Assembly: GCF_902859645.1 (NCBI RefSeq) | Contig: NZ_CADIJR010000022.1 | Span: 1-64,000, forward strand | DNA: 64,000 bases | Source of the DNA: Achromobacter insuavis | Lineage (GTDB): Bacteria > Pseudomonadota > Gammaproteobacteria > Burkholderiales > Burkholderiaceae_B | Direction: 5' to 3' | Shown: one piece after another, positions 38,343 to 50,304 of the stretch | Layout: each line of letters opens with the position of its first letter | How positions within the stretch are numbered: the first letter of the stretch is position 1 | Program-made: the position numbers and the translations under genes | The notes under the pieces: generated by a model | Seen by the model: the letters and a program-made list of their open reading frames with translations, nothing else | What the model was told of the DNA's origin: nothing | Database searches by the model: none

Positions 38343-38373
38343 AAAAAACGGGGCACCATATGCGTGGTGCCCC
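38343..38373 (-). terminator. strong intrinsic terminator facing left
   Basis: GGGGCACCA at 38350-38358 pairs perfectly with TGGTGCCCC at 38365-38373, loop of six; on the minus strand it is followed directly by CGTTTTTTATT. On the plus strand no T-run follows, so it does not end cpdA. Because rpoH already has its own terminator 220 bases upstream, this one must end another leftward transcript. Confidence 0.85.
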
Positions 38374-38440
38374 GCAAGCATCCGTCTCATAGGGGAGGGG
38401 AAAGAGGAGAAGCCGAGACGGATGACAAGACTGCCAACCA
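38343..38440 (-). ncRNA. candidate small RNA with CU-rich hairpin loop
   Basis: Read leftward, CATCCGTCTC (38415-38424) pairs with GAGACGGATG (38379-38388) to form a 10-bp stem. Its 26-base loop is almost purely C/U and contains CTCCTC and CCCCTCCCC, complementary to Shine-Dalgarno sequences. Ten bases on, a 9-bp terminator hairpin with TTTTTT ends the RNA. The 5' end is not defined; transcription may start near 38490-38500, giving 120-160 nt. The architecture recalls the CCUCC-loop (cuckoo/CcsR) RNAs of proteobacteria, which are stress-induced. On the plus strand the loop would be GGA-rich, but no terminator faces that way. Confidence 0.45.
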
Positions 38441-38589
38441 AAGTTTGCGGTCTACGTGAAGTTAGGCGGCGCCCACCTCATTAAGTTTCTGAAATGGCCC
38501 GTTATTTCGCGGTGAATTTGTATCAATTTATTGGTGCGTCGCGACAACGGCCGCCACGGCCCCTTCCCACGGGCGCGCACAGGCGGCGG

Positions 38590-38620
38590 AACCAAAGAAA
38601 AGGGCCGCGAATCGCGGCCC
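38590..38620 (-). terminator. intrinsic terminator of rpoH
   Basis: GGGCCGCGA at 38602-38610 and TCGCGGCCC at 38612-38620 form a stem with GC-rich base; on the minus strand it is followed by TTTTCTTTGG. It stands 36 bases after the rpoH stop. Confidence 0.75.
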
Positions 38621-38656
38621 TGGGCATGGATGCGGCGGGGAGGATGTGGCGGAGAA

Positions 38657-39541
38657 TCAGGCGGCCAGGTTGCCGCGCATCTTCTTCAGCGCGGCCGCCT
38701 CGATCTGGCGGATGCGCTCGGCCGACACGCCGAATTCCTGCGCCAGTTCATGCAGCGTGGCGCCGCCGTCGTCCTGCAGCCAGCGCGCTTCGACGATGCG
38801 GCGCGAACGCGGGTCGAGCGCTTCCAGCGCGCTCGACAGGCCCGAGCTCTGCAGCTGGTCGCGCGCGGCGCGTTCCAGCACGCGGGTCGGCTCCTGGCGG
38901 CCTTCGTCGGACAGGTAGGCGATGGGCGCGTAGCTGTCGTCATCGTCGTCCTGGTTCTCGAGCGACATGTCGCGGCCGGACAGGCGCACTTCCATTTCGC
39001 TCACGTCCTCGCGGCGCACGTTGAGTTCGCGCGCGATGTGGTCGACCTGTTCCGGGTCCAGCGTCTGGCCGTCCGGGCGCATGCTGCGCAGGTTGAAGAA
39101 CAGCTTGCGCTGGGCCTTGGTGGTCGCTACCTTGACCAGGCGCCAGTTGCGGATGATGTATTCGTGGATCTCGGCCTTGATCCAGTGCACGGCGAACGAC
39201 ACCAGGCGCACGCCGCGCTCGGGGTCGAACCGCTTGACGGCCTTCATCAGGCCGACGTTGCCTTCCTGGATCAGGTCGGCGTGAGGCAATCCATAGCCCA
39301 GGTACTGGCGCGCGACCGACACCACCAGACGCAGGTGCGACAGCACCAGCTCGCGCGCGGCGCCCAGGTCTTCGCTGTCGCGCAGGCGACGGCCAAGTTC
39401 GGTTTCGCGTTCGGCCGACAGGACCGGCAGGCGGTTCACGGCCGAGATGTAGGCGTCGATCGTGCCGAGCGCGCCCGGATTGGCGATGGCCAACGCCAGG
39501 GCGTTGCCGGACGTGGCCAACGAAGTACTGGGTTGTTTCAT
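38657..39541 (-). CDS. rpoH: RNA polymerase heat-shock sigma factor RpoH (sigma-32)
   Basis: 294 residues from ATG at 39541 (KQPSTSLATSG) with GGAG ten bases upstream; the in-frame ATG at 39577 lacks a Shine-Dalgarno. Region 2 shows DLIQEGNVGLMKAVKRFDPE and VHWIKAEIHEYIIRNWRLVK; the RpoH box QRKLFFNLR is present; region 4.2 ends with GVSAERIRQIEAAALKKMR. It directs transcription of chaperones and proteases under heat stress. A perfect CIRCE element and a sigma-E-like promoter lie just upstream, so its transcription is itself stress-controlled. Confidence 0.97.
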   Translation of the reverse strand: MKQPSTSLATSGNALALAIANPGALGTIDAYISAVNRLPVLSAERETELGRRLRDSEDLGAARELVLSHLRLVVSVARQYLGYGLPHADLIQEGNVGLMKAVKRFDPERGVRLVSFAVHWIKAEIHEYIIRNWRLVKVATTKAQRKLFFNLRSMRPDGQTLDPEQVDHIARELNVRREDVSEMEVRLSGRDMSLENQDDDDDSYAPIAYLSDEGRQEPTRVLERAARDQLQSSGLSSALEALDPRSRRIVEARWLQDDGGATLHELAQEFGVSAERIRQIEAAALKKMRGNLAA

Positions 39542-39587
39542 TGCGACGGTCTCCGGAAGGCGAAGGGGTAAAGACATGGATTCGATG

Positions 39588-39614
39588 TTAGCACTCTAGT
39601 AAAGGGAGTGCTAA
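39588..39614. promoter_or_regulatory. CIRCE element (HrcA operator) upstream of rpoH
   Basis: TTAGCACTC at 39588-39596 and GAGTGCTAA at 39606-39614 are separated by exactly nine bases: a perfect match to the CIRCE consensus. It lies 47-73 bases upstream of the rpoH start, directly after the candidate promoter. The HrcA repressor bound here would block rpoH at low temperature and release it when GroEL is titrated. No hrcA gene is in the window. Confidence 0.95.
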
Positions 39615-39643
39615 TTCGACTATTGCGGCGCGTCAAAGTTTCC
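39615..39643 (-). promoter_or_regulatory. candidate sigma-E promoter of rpoH
   Basis: Read leftward: GGAAACTT (39636-39643), 15 bases, GTCGAA (39615-39620). The sigma-E pattern is GGAACTT, about 15-16 bases, GTCTAA/TCTGA. The start point would fall inside the CIRCE element, so repression and envelope-stress activation would meet here. A sigma-70 alternative (TTGACG at 39631-39636 with a weak TAGCAC) overlaps the same stretch. Confidence 0.5.
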
Positions 39644-39736
39644 TTTCCTTGATACGACCCCATTTTAAATCCCCGGCTGTCGGCAGGGCTGGGGTCCGGC
39701 TCGCCAGGCGGGTCCGCCACGGGCCAAACGGCCCGG

Positions 39737-40426
39737 CTACCAGCCCAGGCGCTTCAGGCCGGCCGCGGTGGCCTCGCCATCCGGACGCGCGAACAGCGCG
39801 CCGCGGGGATCCATATAGACCTGGTACTTCGCGCCGTCGAACAACGGCATGTAGGCCGCGCTGCCGAATTGGACATCGACAAAGGGGAACCAGTTCGGGA
39901 AGCTCTGCTTGAGCGAGCCCAGGTCCGGCGCCGGCCAGTCGTCCAGCGCGTGCACCGAACGCGTCGCAGAGGCCTCGCGCACGGCGTCGCTGTAGCGGCC
40001 CGAGAGGCGCTCCAGGCGATACAGGGGCGACACGCCGGCCATCAGGGCCGGCAGACGCCAGCGCACCACGCGGGCGTCGATCTGCCACTGGTCGCCGTAC
40101 AGCACGTACTGCTTGGTGCCCACGCCTGGCGCGGTGGCGCTGACCTGGAACTGGCCCTCCGCCTGCTGGCGGATCTCGATCCGGGCGACCGGTTCGTCCG
40201 TGGTCAGCTTGAAGAACTGAACCAGCGACAGCGCCAGCAGCCCCGACACGCCGCCCAGCAACAGCAGCAACAGGCCGAACACGCGCCGCACGGGCCGGAA
40301 CTGGAAGGTGCGCCGGCCGCGCTCGTCGCGCGGGCCGCCCTTGCCCAGCAGCATCGCCAGGCCCGGCAGGAAGACGACCACCGCGGCCAGCAGGATCCAG
40401 ACGAAGGGAGCGATTCCGTTGATCAA
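39737..40426 (-). CDS. uncharacterised membrane protein
   Basis: 229 residues from TTG at 40426 (INGIAPFVWILLAAVVVFLP), with AGGA about ten bases upstream. Two N-terminal membrane helices (4-24 and 48-70) flank a basic loop GGPRDERGRRTFQFRPVRR; the remaining 150 residues are exported and soluble, containing the pattern YVLYGDQWQIDARVVRW and ending with ARPDGEATAAGLKRLGW. The family occurs in betaproteobacteria and is sometimes labelled multidrug transporter without reason; I see no transporter fold. It lies 96 bases after the S-formylglutathione hydrolase gene, on the same strand. Confidence 0.75.
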   Translation of the reverse strand: MINGIAPFVWILLAAVVVFLPGLAMLLGKGGPRDERGRRTFQFRPVRRVFGLLLLLLGGVSGLLALSLVQFFKLTTDEPVARIEIRQQAEGQFQVSATAPGVGTKQYVLYGDQWQIDARVVRWRLPALMAGVSPLYRLERLSGRYSDAVREASATRSVHALDDWPAPDLGSLKQSFPNWFPFVDVQFGSAAYMPLFDGAKYQVYMDPRGALFARPDGEATAAGLKRLGW

Positions 40427-40522
40427 ATCAGGCGATCCTATGCAAAGAACGCCACGGCCGGGGACCGGGCGGGGGACGCCGCGGGCCTGCCACGGCAGGC
40501 CGCCCAGTATAGAAGCGGGGCG

Positions 40523-41386
40523 TCAGGCCGCCGGCTTTCCAAGCCGCTCGACGTGAAACCGGATGTGATCCTCGATGAAGGTCGAGATGAAGTAATAGCC
40601 ATGGTCGTAGCCCTCCTGGCGGCGCAGCACCAGCGGCTGGCCGGCGCTGGCGCAGGCGGCCTCGAATACCTCGGGATACAACTGCTCGGCCAGGAACTGG
40701 TCGGCGGTGCCCTGGTCGACCAGGATGCCGTCGGGGAACGGCTGGCGCAGGCAGCGCATCAGCGCCGAGGCATCGTAGGCGGCCCAGTCGTCGCGGTTCT
40801 CGCCCAGGTAGGCGCCGAACGCCTTCTGGCCCCAGGGGCACTGGCTGGGCGCGGCGATCGGGGCGAAGGCCGAGACCGAGCGGAACTTGCCCGGATTGCG
40901 CAGCGCCAGCACCAGCGCGCCGTGGCCGCCCATCGAGTGGCCGAAAATGCCGACGCGCGCGGCGTCGCCGGGCAGGGCGGTGGTGACGATGCCATGGAGC
41001 TCGCGGGTCACGTAGCTGTCCATCCGGTAGCGGGCGCGCCAGGGCGCGGTGGTGGCGTCCAGGTAGAAACCGGCGCCGGTGCCCAGGTCCCAGCTTTCGT
41101 CTTCGCCGGGCACATTGGCGCCGCGCGGGCTGGTGTCGGGCGCCACCAGCATCACGCCCAGTTCGGCGGCCAGGCGCTGCGCGCCCGCCTTGATCATGAA
41201 GGTTTCCTCGGTGCAGGTCAGGCCGGCCAGATAGAACAGCACCGGCACCGGGCCGTGCTCGGCCTGCGGCGGGACGAACACCGAAAACCGCATCGGCAGG
41301 CCGATCTCGGCCGACTCATGGCGGTAATAGCGCTGCGAACCCCCGAAACAACGATGCTGGGAAATGAGTTCCAGGGAGGCGGGCAT
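40523..41386 (-). CDS. fghA: S-formylglutathione hydrolase
   Basis: 287 residues. Esterase D fold with the catalytic Ser in GHSMGGHGAL near 150, Asp in VDQGTADQF near 225 and His in GYDHGYYF near 260. It hydrolyses S-formylglutathione to formate and glutathione, the second step of glutathione-dependent formaldehyde oxidation. The usual partner, the class III alcohol dehydrogenase gene, is not adjacent here. The ATG at 41386 is used. Confidence 0.96.
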   Translation of the reverse strand: MPASLELISQHRCFGGSQRYYRHESAEIGLPMRFSVFVPPQAEHGPVPVLFYLAGLTCTEETFMIKAGAQRLAAELGVMLVAPDTSPRGANVPGEDESWDLGTGAGFYLDATTAPWRARYRMDSYVTRELHGIVTTALPGDAARVGIFGHSMGGHGALVLALRNPGKFRSVSAFAPIAAPSQCPWGQKAFGAYLGENRDDWAAYDASALMRCLRQPFPDGILVDQGTADQFLAEQLYPEVFEAACASAGQPLVLRRQEGYDHGYYFISTFIEDHIRFHVERLGKPAA

Positions 41387-41537
41387 GGGAAGTCTCCGGG
41401 TCTGAGGCTGAAGAAAATTCGGTCGGAATTAGGGTATATCCACGGTACGAGGATCCGTCGCCGAATGTTAACCTGCCCGAATTGGAGTCCTTTCCACAAA
41501 AAGTAGCGATTCCGCGCCCATATTGTGATCGCGGGGC

Positions 41538-41566
41538 TTGACCAGCGTTCACCGTGGCACTATTTA
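41538..41566 (+). promoter_or_regulatory. promoter of the REP-transposase-like gene
   Basis: TTGACC at 41538-41543, 17-base spacer, TATTTA at 41561-41566: a good sigma-70 promoter. Expected start near 41573, leaving a 45-base leader before the ATG at 41618. It indicates that the degenerate transposase-like gene is really transcribed. Confidence 0.55.
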
Positions 41567-41617
41567 TATACGTGAGAGAAGACAACCCGTTCTTCTGGAA
41601 GCGCAAGCCCTGACACT

Positions 41618-42412
41618 ATGGCCCGTCTGCCCCGTCTGTACGCCCCTGGGCTGCCCCAACTGGTGCAGGCCAACTTCATTCAGCCGCTGGCGGCGGCATC
41701 ACAGCCCGCCCCGGCCGATATCCTCAACCAGCTGGCCACGTGGCTGGGCGAATCCGCCCAGCGCCACCGCGTGTCGGTGCACGGCTGGCTGCTCGCCAAC
41801 GACCGCATCCTGCTGCTGGCCACCCCCGCCGACGAGGAAGGCCTGCCGCGCCTGATGCAGACGCTGGGGCGCAACCTGGCGGCGCGCCTGCGCGGCGGCC
41901 GGGTGTTCGCCGGACGCTACCGATCGGCCCTGCTCGAACCCGGCGCCTGGGTGCTGCCCGCGCTGGTCTGGCTGGAAACCTACCCGGTGCGCAGCGGCGC
42001 CTCGCAGGATCCCGATTCCTGGCCCTGGTCGTCGGCCTCCAGCCATACCGGCAACACCACCGCCGCGCCGGCGCAGTGGCAGTCCGACCACGCCGACTAC
42101 TGGGCCTGCGGCAACACGCCGTTCGATCGCCAGGCCAACTACCGCAAGCGCCTGCAGGACGGCCTGTCGCGCGAGGAAAGCCAGCGCATCGATCAGGCCG
42201 TTTCGGGCCAGTGGGCGCTGGGCGGCCCGAGTTTCATCGCCAGCCTGGCCCACACCGCCAGCCGCCGCGTGGCCCCGGGCCAGCGCGGACGCCCGCGCAA
42301 GAAGCCGGCCACGCCGGCCGCCGCCGAGTCCGACAGCGATGCCGCGGTGTCCGCACCGTCGGCGTCACCGCCGCCCACCAGCGGAACCTCCGGAAGCGGA
42401 TCGTCTTCCTGA
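41618..42412 (+). CDS. degenerate REP-associated tyrosine transposase-like protein (catalytically dead)
   Basis: 264 residues. The N-terminus MARLPRLYAPGLPQLVQANF and later LPRLMQTLGRNLAARLRGGR, VFAGRYRSALLE, LVWLETYPVRSGASQDPDSW and PWSSASSH follow the RAYT (IS200-like Y1 transposase) pattern closely. But the HUH metal motif (normally NHVHLL) reads NDRILLL, and the catalytic Tyr region (normally RRYVQYFN) reads GRNLAARLR. Both active-site elements are gone while the frame is intact, has a promoter and a terminator, and gained a charged Ala/Ser/Pro tail with an AT-hook-like RGRPRKK at about 227-233. A domesticated DNA- or RNA-binding role is inferred. Confidence 0.8.
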   Translation: MARLPRLYAPGLPQLVQANFIQPLAAASQPAPADILNQLATWLGESAQRHRVSVHGWLLANDRILLLATPADEEGLPRLMQTLGRNLAARLRGGRVFAGRYRSALLEPGAWVLPALVWLETYPVRSGASQDPDSWPWSSASSHTGNTTAAPAQWQSDHADYWACGNTPFDRQANYRKRLQDGLSREESQRIDQAVSGQWALGGPSFIASLAHTASRRVAPGQRGRPRKKPATPAAAESDSDAAVSAPSASPPPTSGTSGSGSSS

Positions 42413-42415
42413 CAC

Positions 42416-42436
42416 AGCGCCTTCGGGCGCTTTTTT
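42416..42436 (+). terminator. intrinsic terminator of the transposase-like gene
   Basis: AGCGCC (42416-42421), tetraloop TTCG, GGCGCT (42426-42431), then TTTTTT. It starts three bases after the stop codon; a textbook rho-independent terminator. Confidence 0.9.
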
Positions 42437-42467
42437 CATGCCGCCGCGAGCACATCGCGGCGGCATG
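42437..42467. repeat. perfect 13-bp palindromic hairpin, REP-like
   Basis: CATGCCGCCGCGA at 42437-42449 and TCGCGGCGGCATG at 42455-42467 pair perfectly around GCACA. It follows the terminator T-run directly and has no T-run of its own. Being next to a REP-transposase relative it could be a relic REP sequence; only one copy is visible in this window. Confidence 0.6.
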
Positions 42468-42693
42468 ATCGCGTGCTCCAGCTCGGCCCAACGGGCGTCG
42501 AACGACCTGCCGGATTTGCCAAAAAGCATCACAATAATTGGGGACTGAACATAGGGAAAATGGGGGATTTATCCCCCCAGGGTCGATGCCGGCCGGCACA
42601 CCCCCTTGGCAAGCCTTGATTGGCGCGGCCGTTGTTGCGTCCCCATATTAATGCTCTATGACGGTGCATCTAATTAATTAGGGTCACACCCCT

Positions 42694-42699
42694 TATATT
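42694..42699 (+). promoter_or_regulatory. -10 box of a gltB promoter candidate
   Basis: TATATT stands 83 bases before the gltB start in the most AT-rich part of the leader. The -35 region (TAATTA at 42671) is poor, so an activator is likely. A second candidate is TTGCGT (42635-42640), 16 bases, TATGAC. I found no acceptable sigma-54 site. Confidence 0.3.
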
Positions 42700-42781
42700 C
42701 CTATTGCACCCTACTGCTCTCGGGGGTATTGTCCGTTCCTGCACTGCAACATTAGAACGCAGTCTTACTGCGGAGCGCGCC

Positions 42782-47521
<4,740 letters not shown>

Positions 47522-47529
47522 GGGATACC

Positions 47530-48996
47530 ATGGGAAAGATTACCGGCTTTATGGAATTTCAGCGTCTGCAGGAGGCCTCCGAGGCCCCGCAGAAGCGGCT
47601 GAAGAACTGGCGCGAATTCGTGCTGCACCTGACCGACGACCAGGCCAAGCAGCAGGCGGCGCGCTGCATGGACTGCGGCATCCCGTTCTGCAACAACGGC
47701 TGCCCGGTCAACAACATCATCCCCGACTGGAATGACCTGGTGTACAAGCAGGACTGGCGCCGTGCGCTGGACGTGCTGCACTCCACCAACAACTTCCCGG
47801 AATTCACCGGCCGCATCTGCCCGGCGCCGTGTGAAGCCGCCTGTACCTTGAACATCAACAGCGACGCCGTGGGCATCAAGTCCATCGAGCACGCCATCAT
47901 CGACAAGGGCTGGGCCGAAGGCTGGGTCGCGCCGCAACTGCCGGCGCGCAAGACCGGCAAGAAAGTCGCCGTGGTCGGCTCCGGCCCCGCCGGCATGGCC
48001 TGCGCGCAGCAGCTGGCGCGCGCCGGCCACTCGGTCACGCTGTTCGAGAAGAGCGACCGCATCGGCGGCCTGCTGCGCTACGGCATCCCCGACTTCAAGC
48101 TGGAAAAGCACCAGATCGACCGCCGCATCTCGCAGATGGAAGCCGAAGGCGTGGAATTCGCGCCCTCGACCTACGTCGGCAATCCGTCCGACCCGGTGGC
48201 CGACGGCCTGACCGTGCGCACCCCGGACTCGCTGCTGGCCGAGTTCGACGCCGTGGTGATGAGCGGCGGTTCGGAAACCCCGCGCGACCTGCCGGTGCCG
48301 GGCCGCGAGCTGTCGGGCGTGTACTTCGCCATGGACTTCCTGCGCCAGCAGAACAAGGCCGTGGCCGGCGACCGCCTCACCAACCAGACGCTGGCCAAGG
48401 GCAAGCACGTGGTGGTGATCGGCGGCGGCGACACCGGTTCCGACTGCGTTGGCACCAGCAACCGACACGGCGCGGCCTCGGTCACGCAGTTCGAGCTGAT
48501 GCCCCAGCCGCCCGAATCCGAGAACAAGACCATGACGTGGCCGTACTGGCCGCTGAAGATGCGCACTTCGTCCTCGCACGAGGAAGGCTGCGAACGCGAC
48601 TGGTCGGTGACCACCAAGCTGCTGCAGGGCAGCAACGGCAAGGTCGAGAAGCTGGTCGGCGCCCGCGTCGAGTGGTTCAAGGACGAAGCCACCGGGCAGA
48701 TGAAGATGCGCGAGGTCGAAGGCTCGGAATTCGAGATCAAGGCCGACCTGGTGCTGCTGGCCATGGGCTTCGTGTCGCCGGTGCAGACCGTGCTGGACGC
48801 CTTCGGCGTCGACCGCGATGCGCGCGGCAATGTGCGCGCCAACACCGACGACTACCGCACCAACGTGGAGAAGGTCTTCACCGCCGGCGACATGCGCCGC
48901 GGCCAGTCCCTGGTGGTCTGGGCCATCCGCGAAGGCCGCCAGTGCGCGCGCTCGGTGGATGCCTACCTGATGGGGTCGAGCGAACTGCCGCGCTGA
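47530..48996 (+). CDS. gltD: glutamate synthase (NADPH) small subunit
   Basis: 488 residues from ATG at 47530. N-terminal 4Fe-4S region with [18 protein letters not shown] and [16 protein letters not shown]-binding [17 protein letters not shown] near 150; NADPH-binding [20 protein letters not shown] near 300; the C-terminal [20 protein letters not shown] closes the FAD site. It feeds NADPH electrons to GltB. A hairpin and a terminator follow its stop. Confidence 0.98.
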   Translation: MGKITGFMEFQRLQEASEAPQKRLKNWREFVLHLTDDQAKQQAARCMDCGIPFCNNGCPVNNIIPDWNDLVYKQDWRRALDVLHSTNNFPEFTGRICPAPCEAACTLNINSDAVGIKSIEHAIIDKGWAEGWVAPQLPARKTGKKVAVVGSGPAGMACAQQLARAGHSVTLFEKSDRIGGLLRYGIPDFKLEKHQIDRRISQMEAEGVEFAPSTYVGNPSDPVADGLTVRTPDSLLAEFDAVVMSGGSETPRDLPVPGRELSGVYFAMDFLRQQNKAVAGDRLTNQTLAKGKHVVVIGGGDTGSDCVGTSNRHGAASVTQFELMPQPPESENKTMTWPYWPLKMRTSSSHEEGCERDWSVTTKLLQGSNGKVEKLVGARVEWFKDEATGQMKMREVEGSEFEIKADLVLLAMGFVSPVQTVLDAFGVDRDARGNVRANTDDYRTNVEKVFTAGDMRRGQSLVVWAIREGRQCARSVDAYLMGSSELPR

Positions 48997-49039
48997 TCGC
49001 GCCGCGTTGCCAGGCCGGCCATCGGCCGGCCCCCGCTTT

Positions 49040-49077
49040 CGCCGCCCGGCACGTCGTGCCCGGCGGCGAAATTCTTT
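49040..49077 (+). terminator. intrinsic terminator of gltBD
   Basis: A 13-bp stem with one mismatch (49040-49052 with 49056-49068, loop GTC) is followed by AAATTCTTTC. A smaller perfect hairpin (GGCCGGCC, loop ATC, 49013-49031) lies between it and the gltD stop. The chromate transporter start is at 49138. Confidence 0.55.
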
Positions 49078-49137
49078 CAGCCAGCCGACATTTCGCATTG
49101 CGTAAGATGCGGCATCGACCCCATCGCGCCGCCCGCC

Positions 49138-49716
49138 ATGTCCGCCGCTGACCCCGCCGTTGCCGCACCGCCGACGCTGCCGCAGATTTTCCTGGCCTTC
49201 GCCAAGGTCGGCCTGACCAGCTTCGGCGGCGGGCTGAGCGGCTGGATGATGCGTGAATTCGTGCAGCAGCGGCGCTGGCTGTCCGAATCCGATTTCCTCA
49301 GCGGCCTGGCGCTGGCGCAGTCGTTCCCCGGCGTGAACGTGGTGAACCTGGCCATCTGGATCGGCTTTCGCCTGCGCGGCGGCCCCGGCGCGCTGCTGGG
49401 CGGCCTGGGCATCACCGTGCCGCCGATGCTGGTGGCGATCGCCGCCGCGGCGCTGTTCGCCCGTCTGGCCCAATCGCACGGCCTGCACGTGGCGATGGCG
49501 GGCGTGGCGGCGGCGGCGGTGGGCGTATCGCTGCAGACCGGCCTGCGCGCCGCCCGGCGCGCGCTGCAGGGCTGGGTGCCCGCCGCGGTCATGGGCGTGA
49601 CCTTTGCCGCCATCTTCCTGCTGCGCCTGCCGTTGTTGTGGGTGGTGGGCGTCATGGCGCCGCTGTCGATCGGCATCGCCTATTCGCGCCTGCGGCGCCG
49701 GGAGCGACAGCCATGA
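49138..49716 (+). CDS. short-chain chromate transporter, first subunit
   Basis: 192 residues, half of a full ChrA. The CHR domain is recognised by FAKVGLTSFGGGLSGWMMREF near residues 20-40 and the FPGVNVVNLAIWIG segment. Five to six membrane helices. Split CHR proteins work as a pair of opposite topology; the second gene overlaps this stop as ATGA. The family exports chromate by the sulfate-like route, but many short-chain pairs have no proven substrate. Confidence 0.88.
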   Translation: MSAADPAVAAPPTLPQIFLAFAKVGLTSFGGGLSGWMMREFVQQRRWLSESDFLSGLALAQSFPGVNVVNLAIWIGFRLRGGPGALLGGLGITVPPMLVAIAAAALFARLAQSHGLHVAMAGVAAAAVGVSLQTGLRAARRALQGWVPAAVMGVTFAAIFLLRLPLLWVVGVMAPLSIGIAYSRLRRRERQP

Positions 49717-50240
49717 ACCTGGCCACGCTGCACGACCTGTTCGCGGTCTTCACGCCGCAGTCGTTCCTGACGGTGGGCGGCGGCCAGAGCATCCTGCCCG
49801 AAATCCACCGCCAGGCCGTCGACAACTATGGCTGGATCACCGAAGCGCAGTTCCTGGACTACTTCGCCCTGTCGCGCATCACGCCGGGGCCGGCCTCGCT
49901 GCTGGTGACGCTGATCGGCTGGCAGGTGGGCGGCTGGGCCGGCGCCATCGCCGCCTCGATCGCGATCTTCCTGCCCTGTTCGCTGCTGATCTATGCGCTG
50001 GCGCGGGTCTGGGCGCGATATCGCCACGCCACCTGCGTGCGCGCCATCGAGGCCGGACTGGTGCCGGTCGCCGCCGGCATGATCCTGGCCTCGTCGTGCA
50101 CGCTGCTGCGCGCCGCCGAGGGCGGCGCGTGGGCCTGGGGCGTGGCCGCCGCCTCGACGCTGGCGCTGGTCTACACCCGCGTCAGCCCCTTCCTGATGCT
50201 GGCGCTGGGCGCGCTCGTGTTCCTGGCCGCGCTGGCCTGA
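49713..50240 (+). CDS. short-chain chromate transporter, second subunit
   Basis: 175 residues from ATG at 49713. CHR-domain signature FLTVGGGQSILPEIHRQAV near residue 18-36 and LSRITPGPASLLVTLIGW; five to six membrane helices. It is translationally coupled to the first subunit and should form a heterodimer with it. The stop is 65 bases from the convergent NCS1 permease. Confidence 0.88.
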   Translation: MNLATLHDLFAVFTPQSFLTVGGGQSILPEIHRQAVDNYGWITEAQFLDYFALSRITPGPASLLVTLIGWQVGGWAGAIAASIAIFLPCSLLIYALARVWARYRHATCVRAIEAGLVPVAAGMILASSCTLLRAAEGGAWAWGVAAASTLALVYTRVSPFLMLALGALVFLAALA

Positions 50241-50304
50241 CACGCGACGGCGCCCATCGTTGCGCCGCGCACCGTCGACGCGGCGCCCACCGGACGGCAT
50301 GGCG

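Larger units (their letters stand above)
38314..38656. other. intergenic region between cpdA and rpoH
   Basis: The 343 bases hold no coding frame. On the minus strand they contain the rpoH terminator (38590-38620), an AT-richer stretch at 38480-38535 suited to a promoter, a 10-bp stem with a pyrimidine-rich loop (38379-38424) and a very strong terminator (38343-38373). The layout fits an independent small RNA gene after rpoH. Confidence 0.6.
42413..42781. other. intergenic region upstream of gltB
   Basis: The 369 bases contain the terminator of the transposase-like gene, a perfect 13-bp palindrome, and an AT-richer part from 42520 that should hold the gltB promoter. No coding frame with real character is seen; frames reaching back from gltB lack a start signal. 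Confidence 0.6.

Noticed and set aside
38217-38441. A 74-codon minus-strand frame over the candidate small RNA
   Set aside because: It runs through the terminator hairpin and the cpdA coding region and has no ribosome-binding site or family resemblance.
42600-42660. Sigma-54 promoter for gltB
   Set aside because: TGGCA and TTG-like pieces occur but the GG and GC dinucleotides are not ten bases apart.
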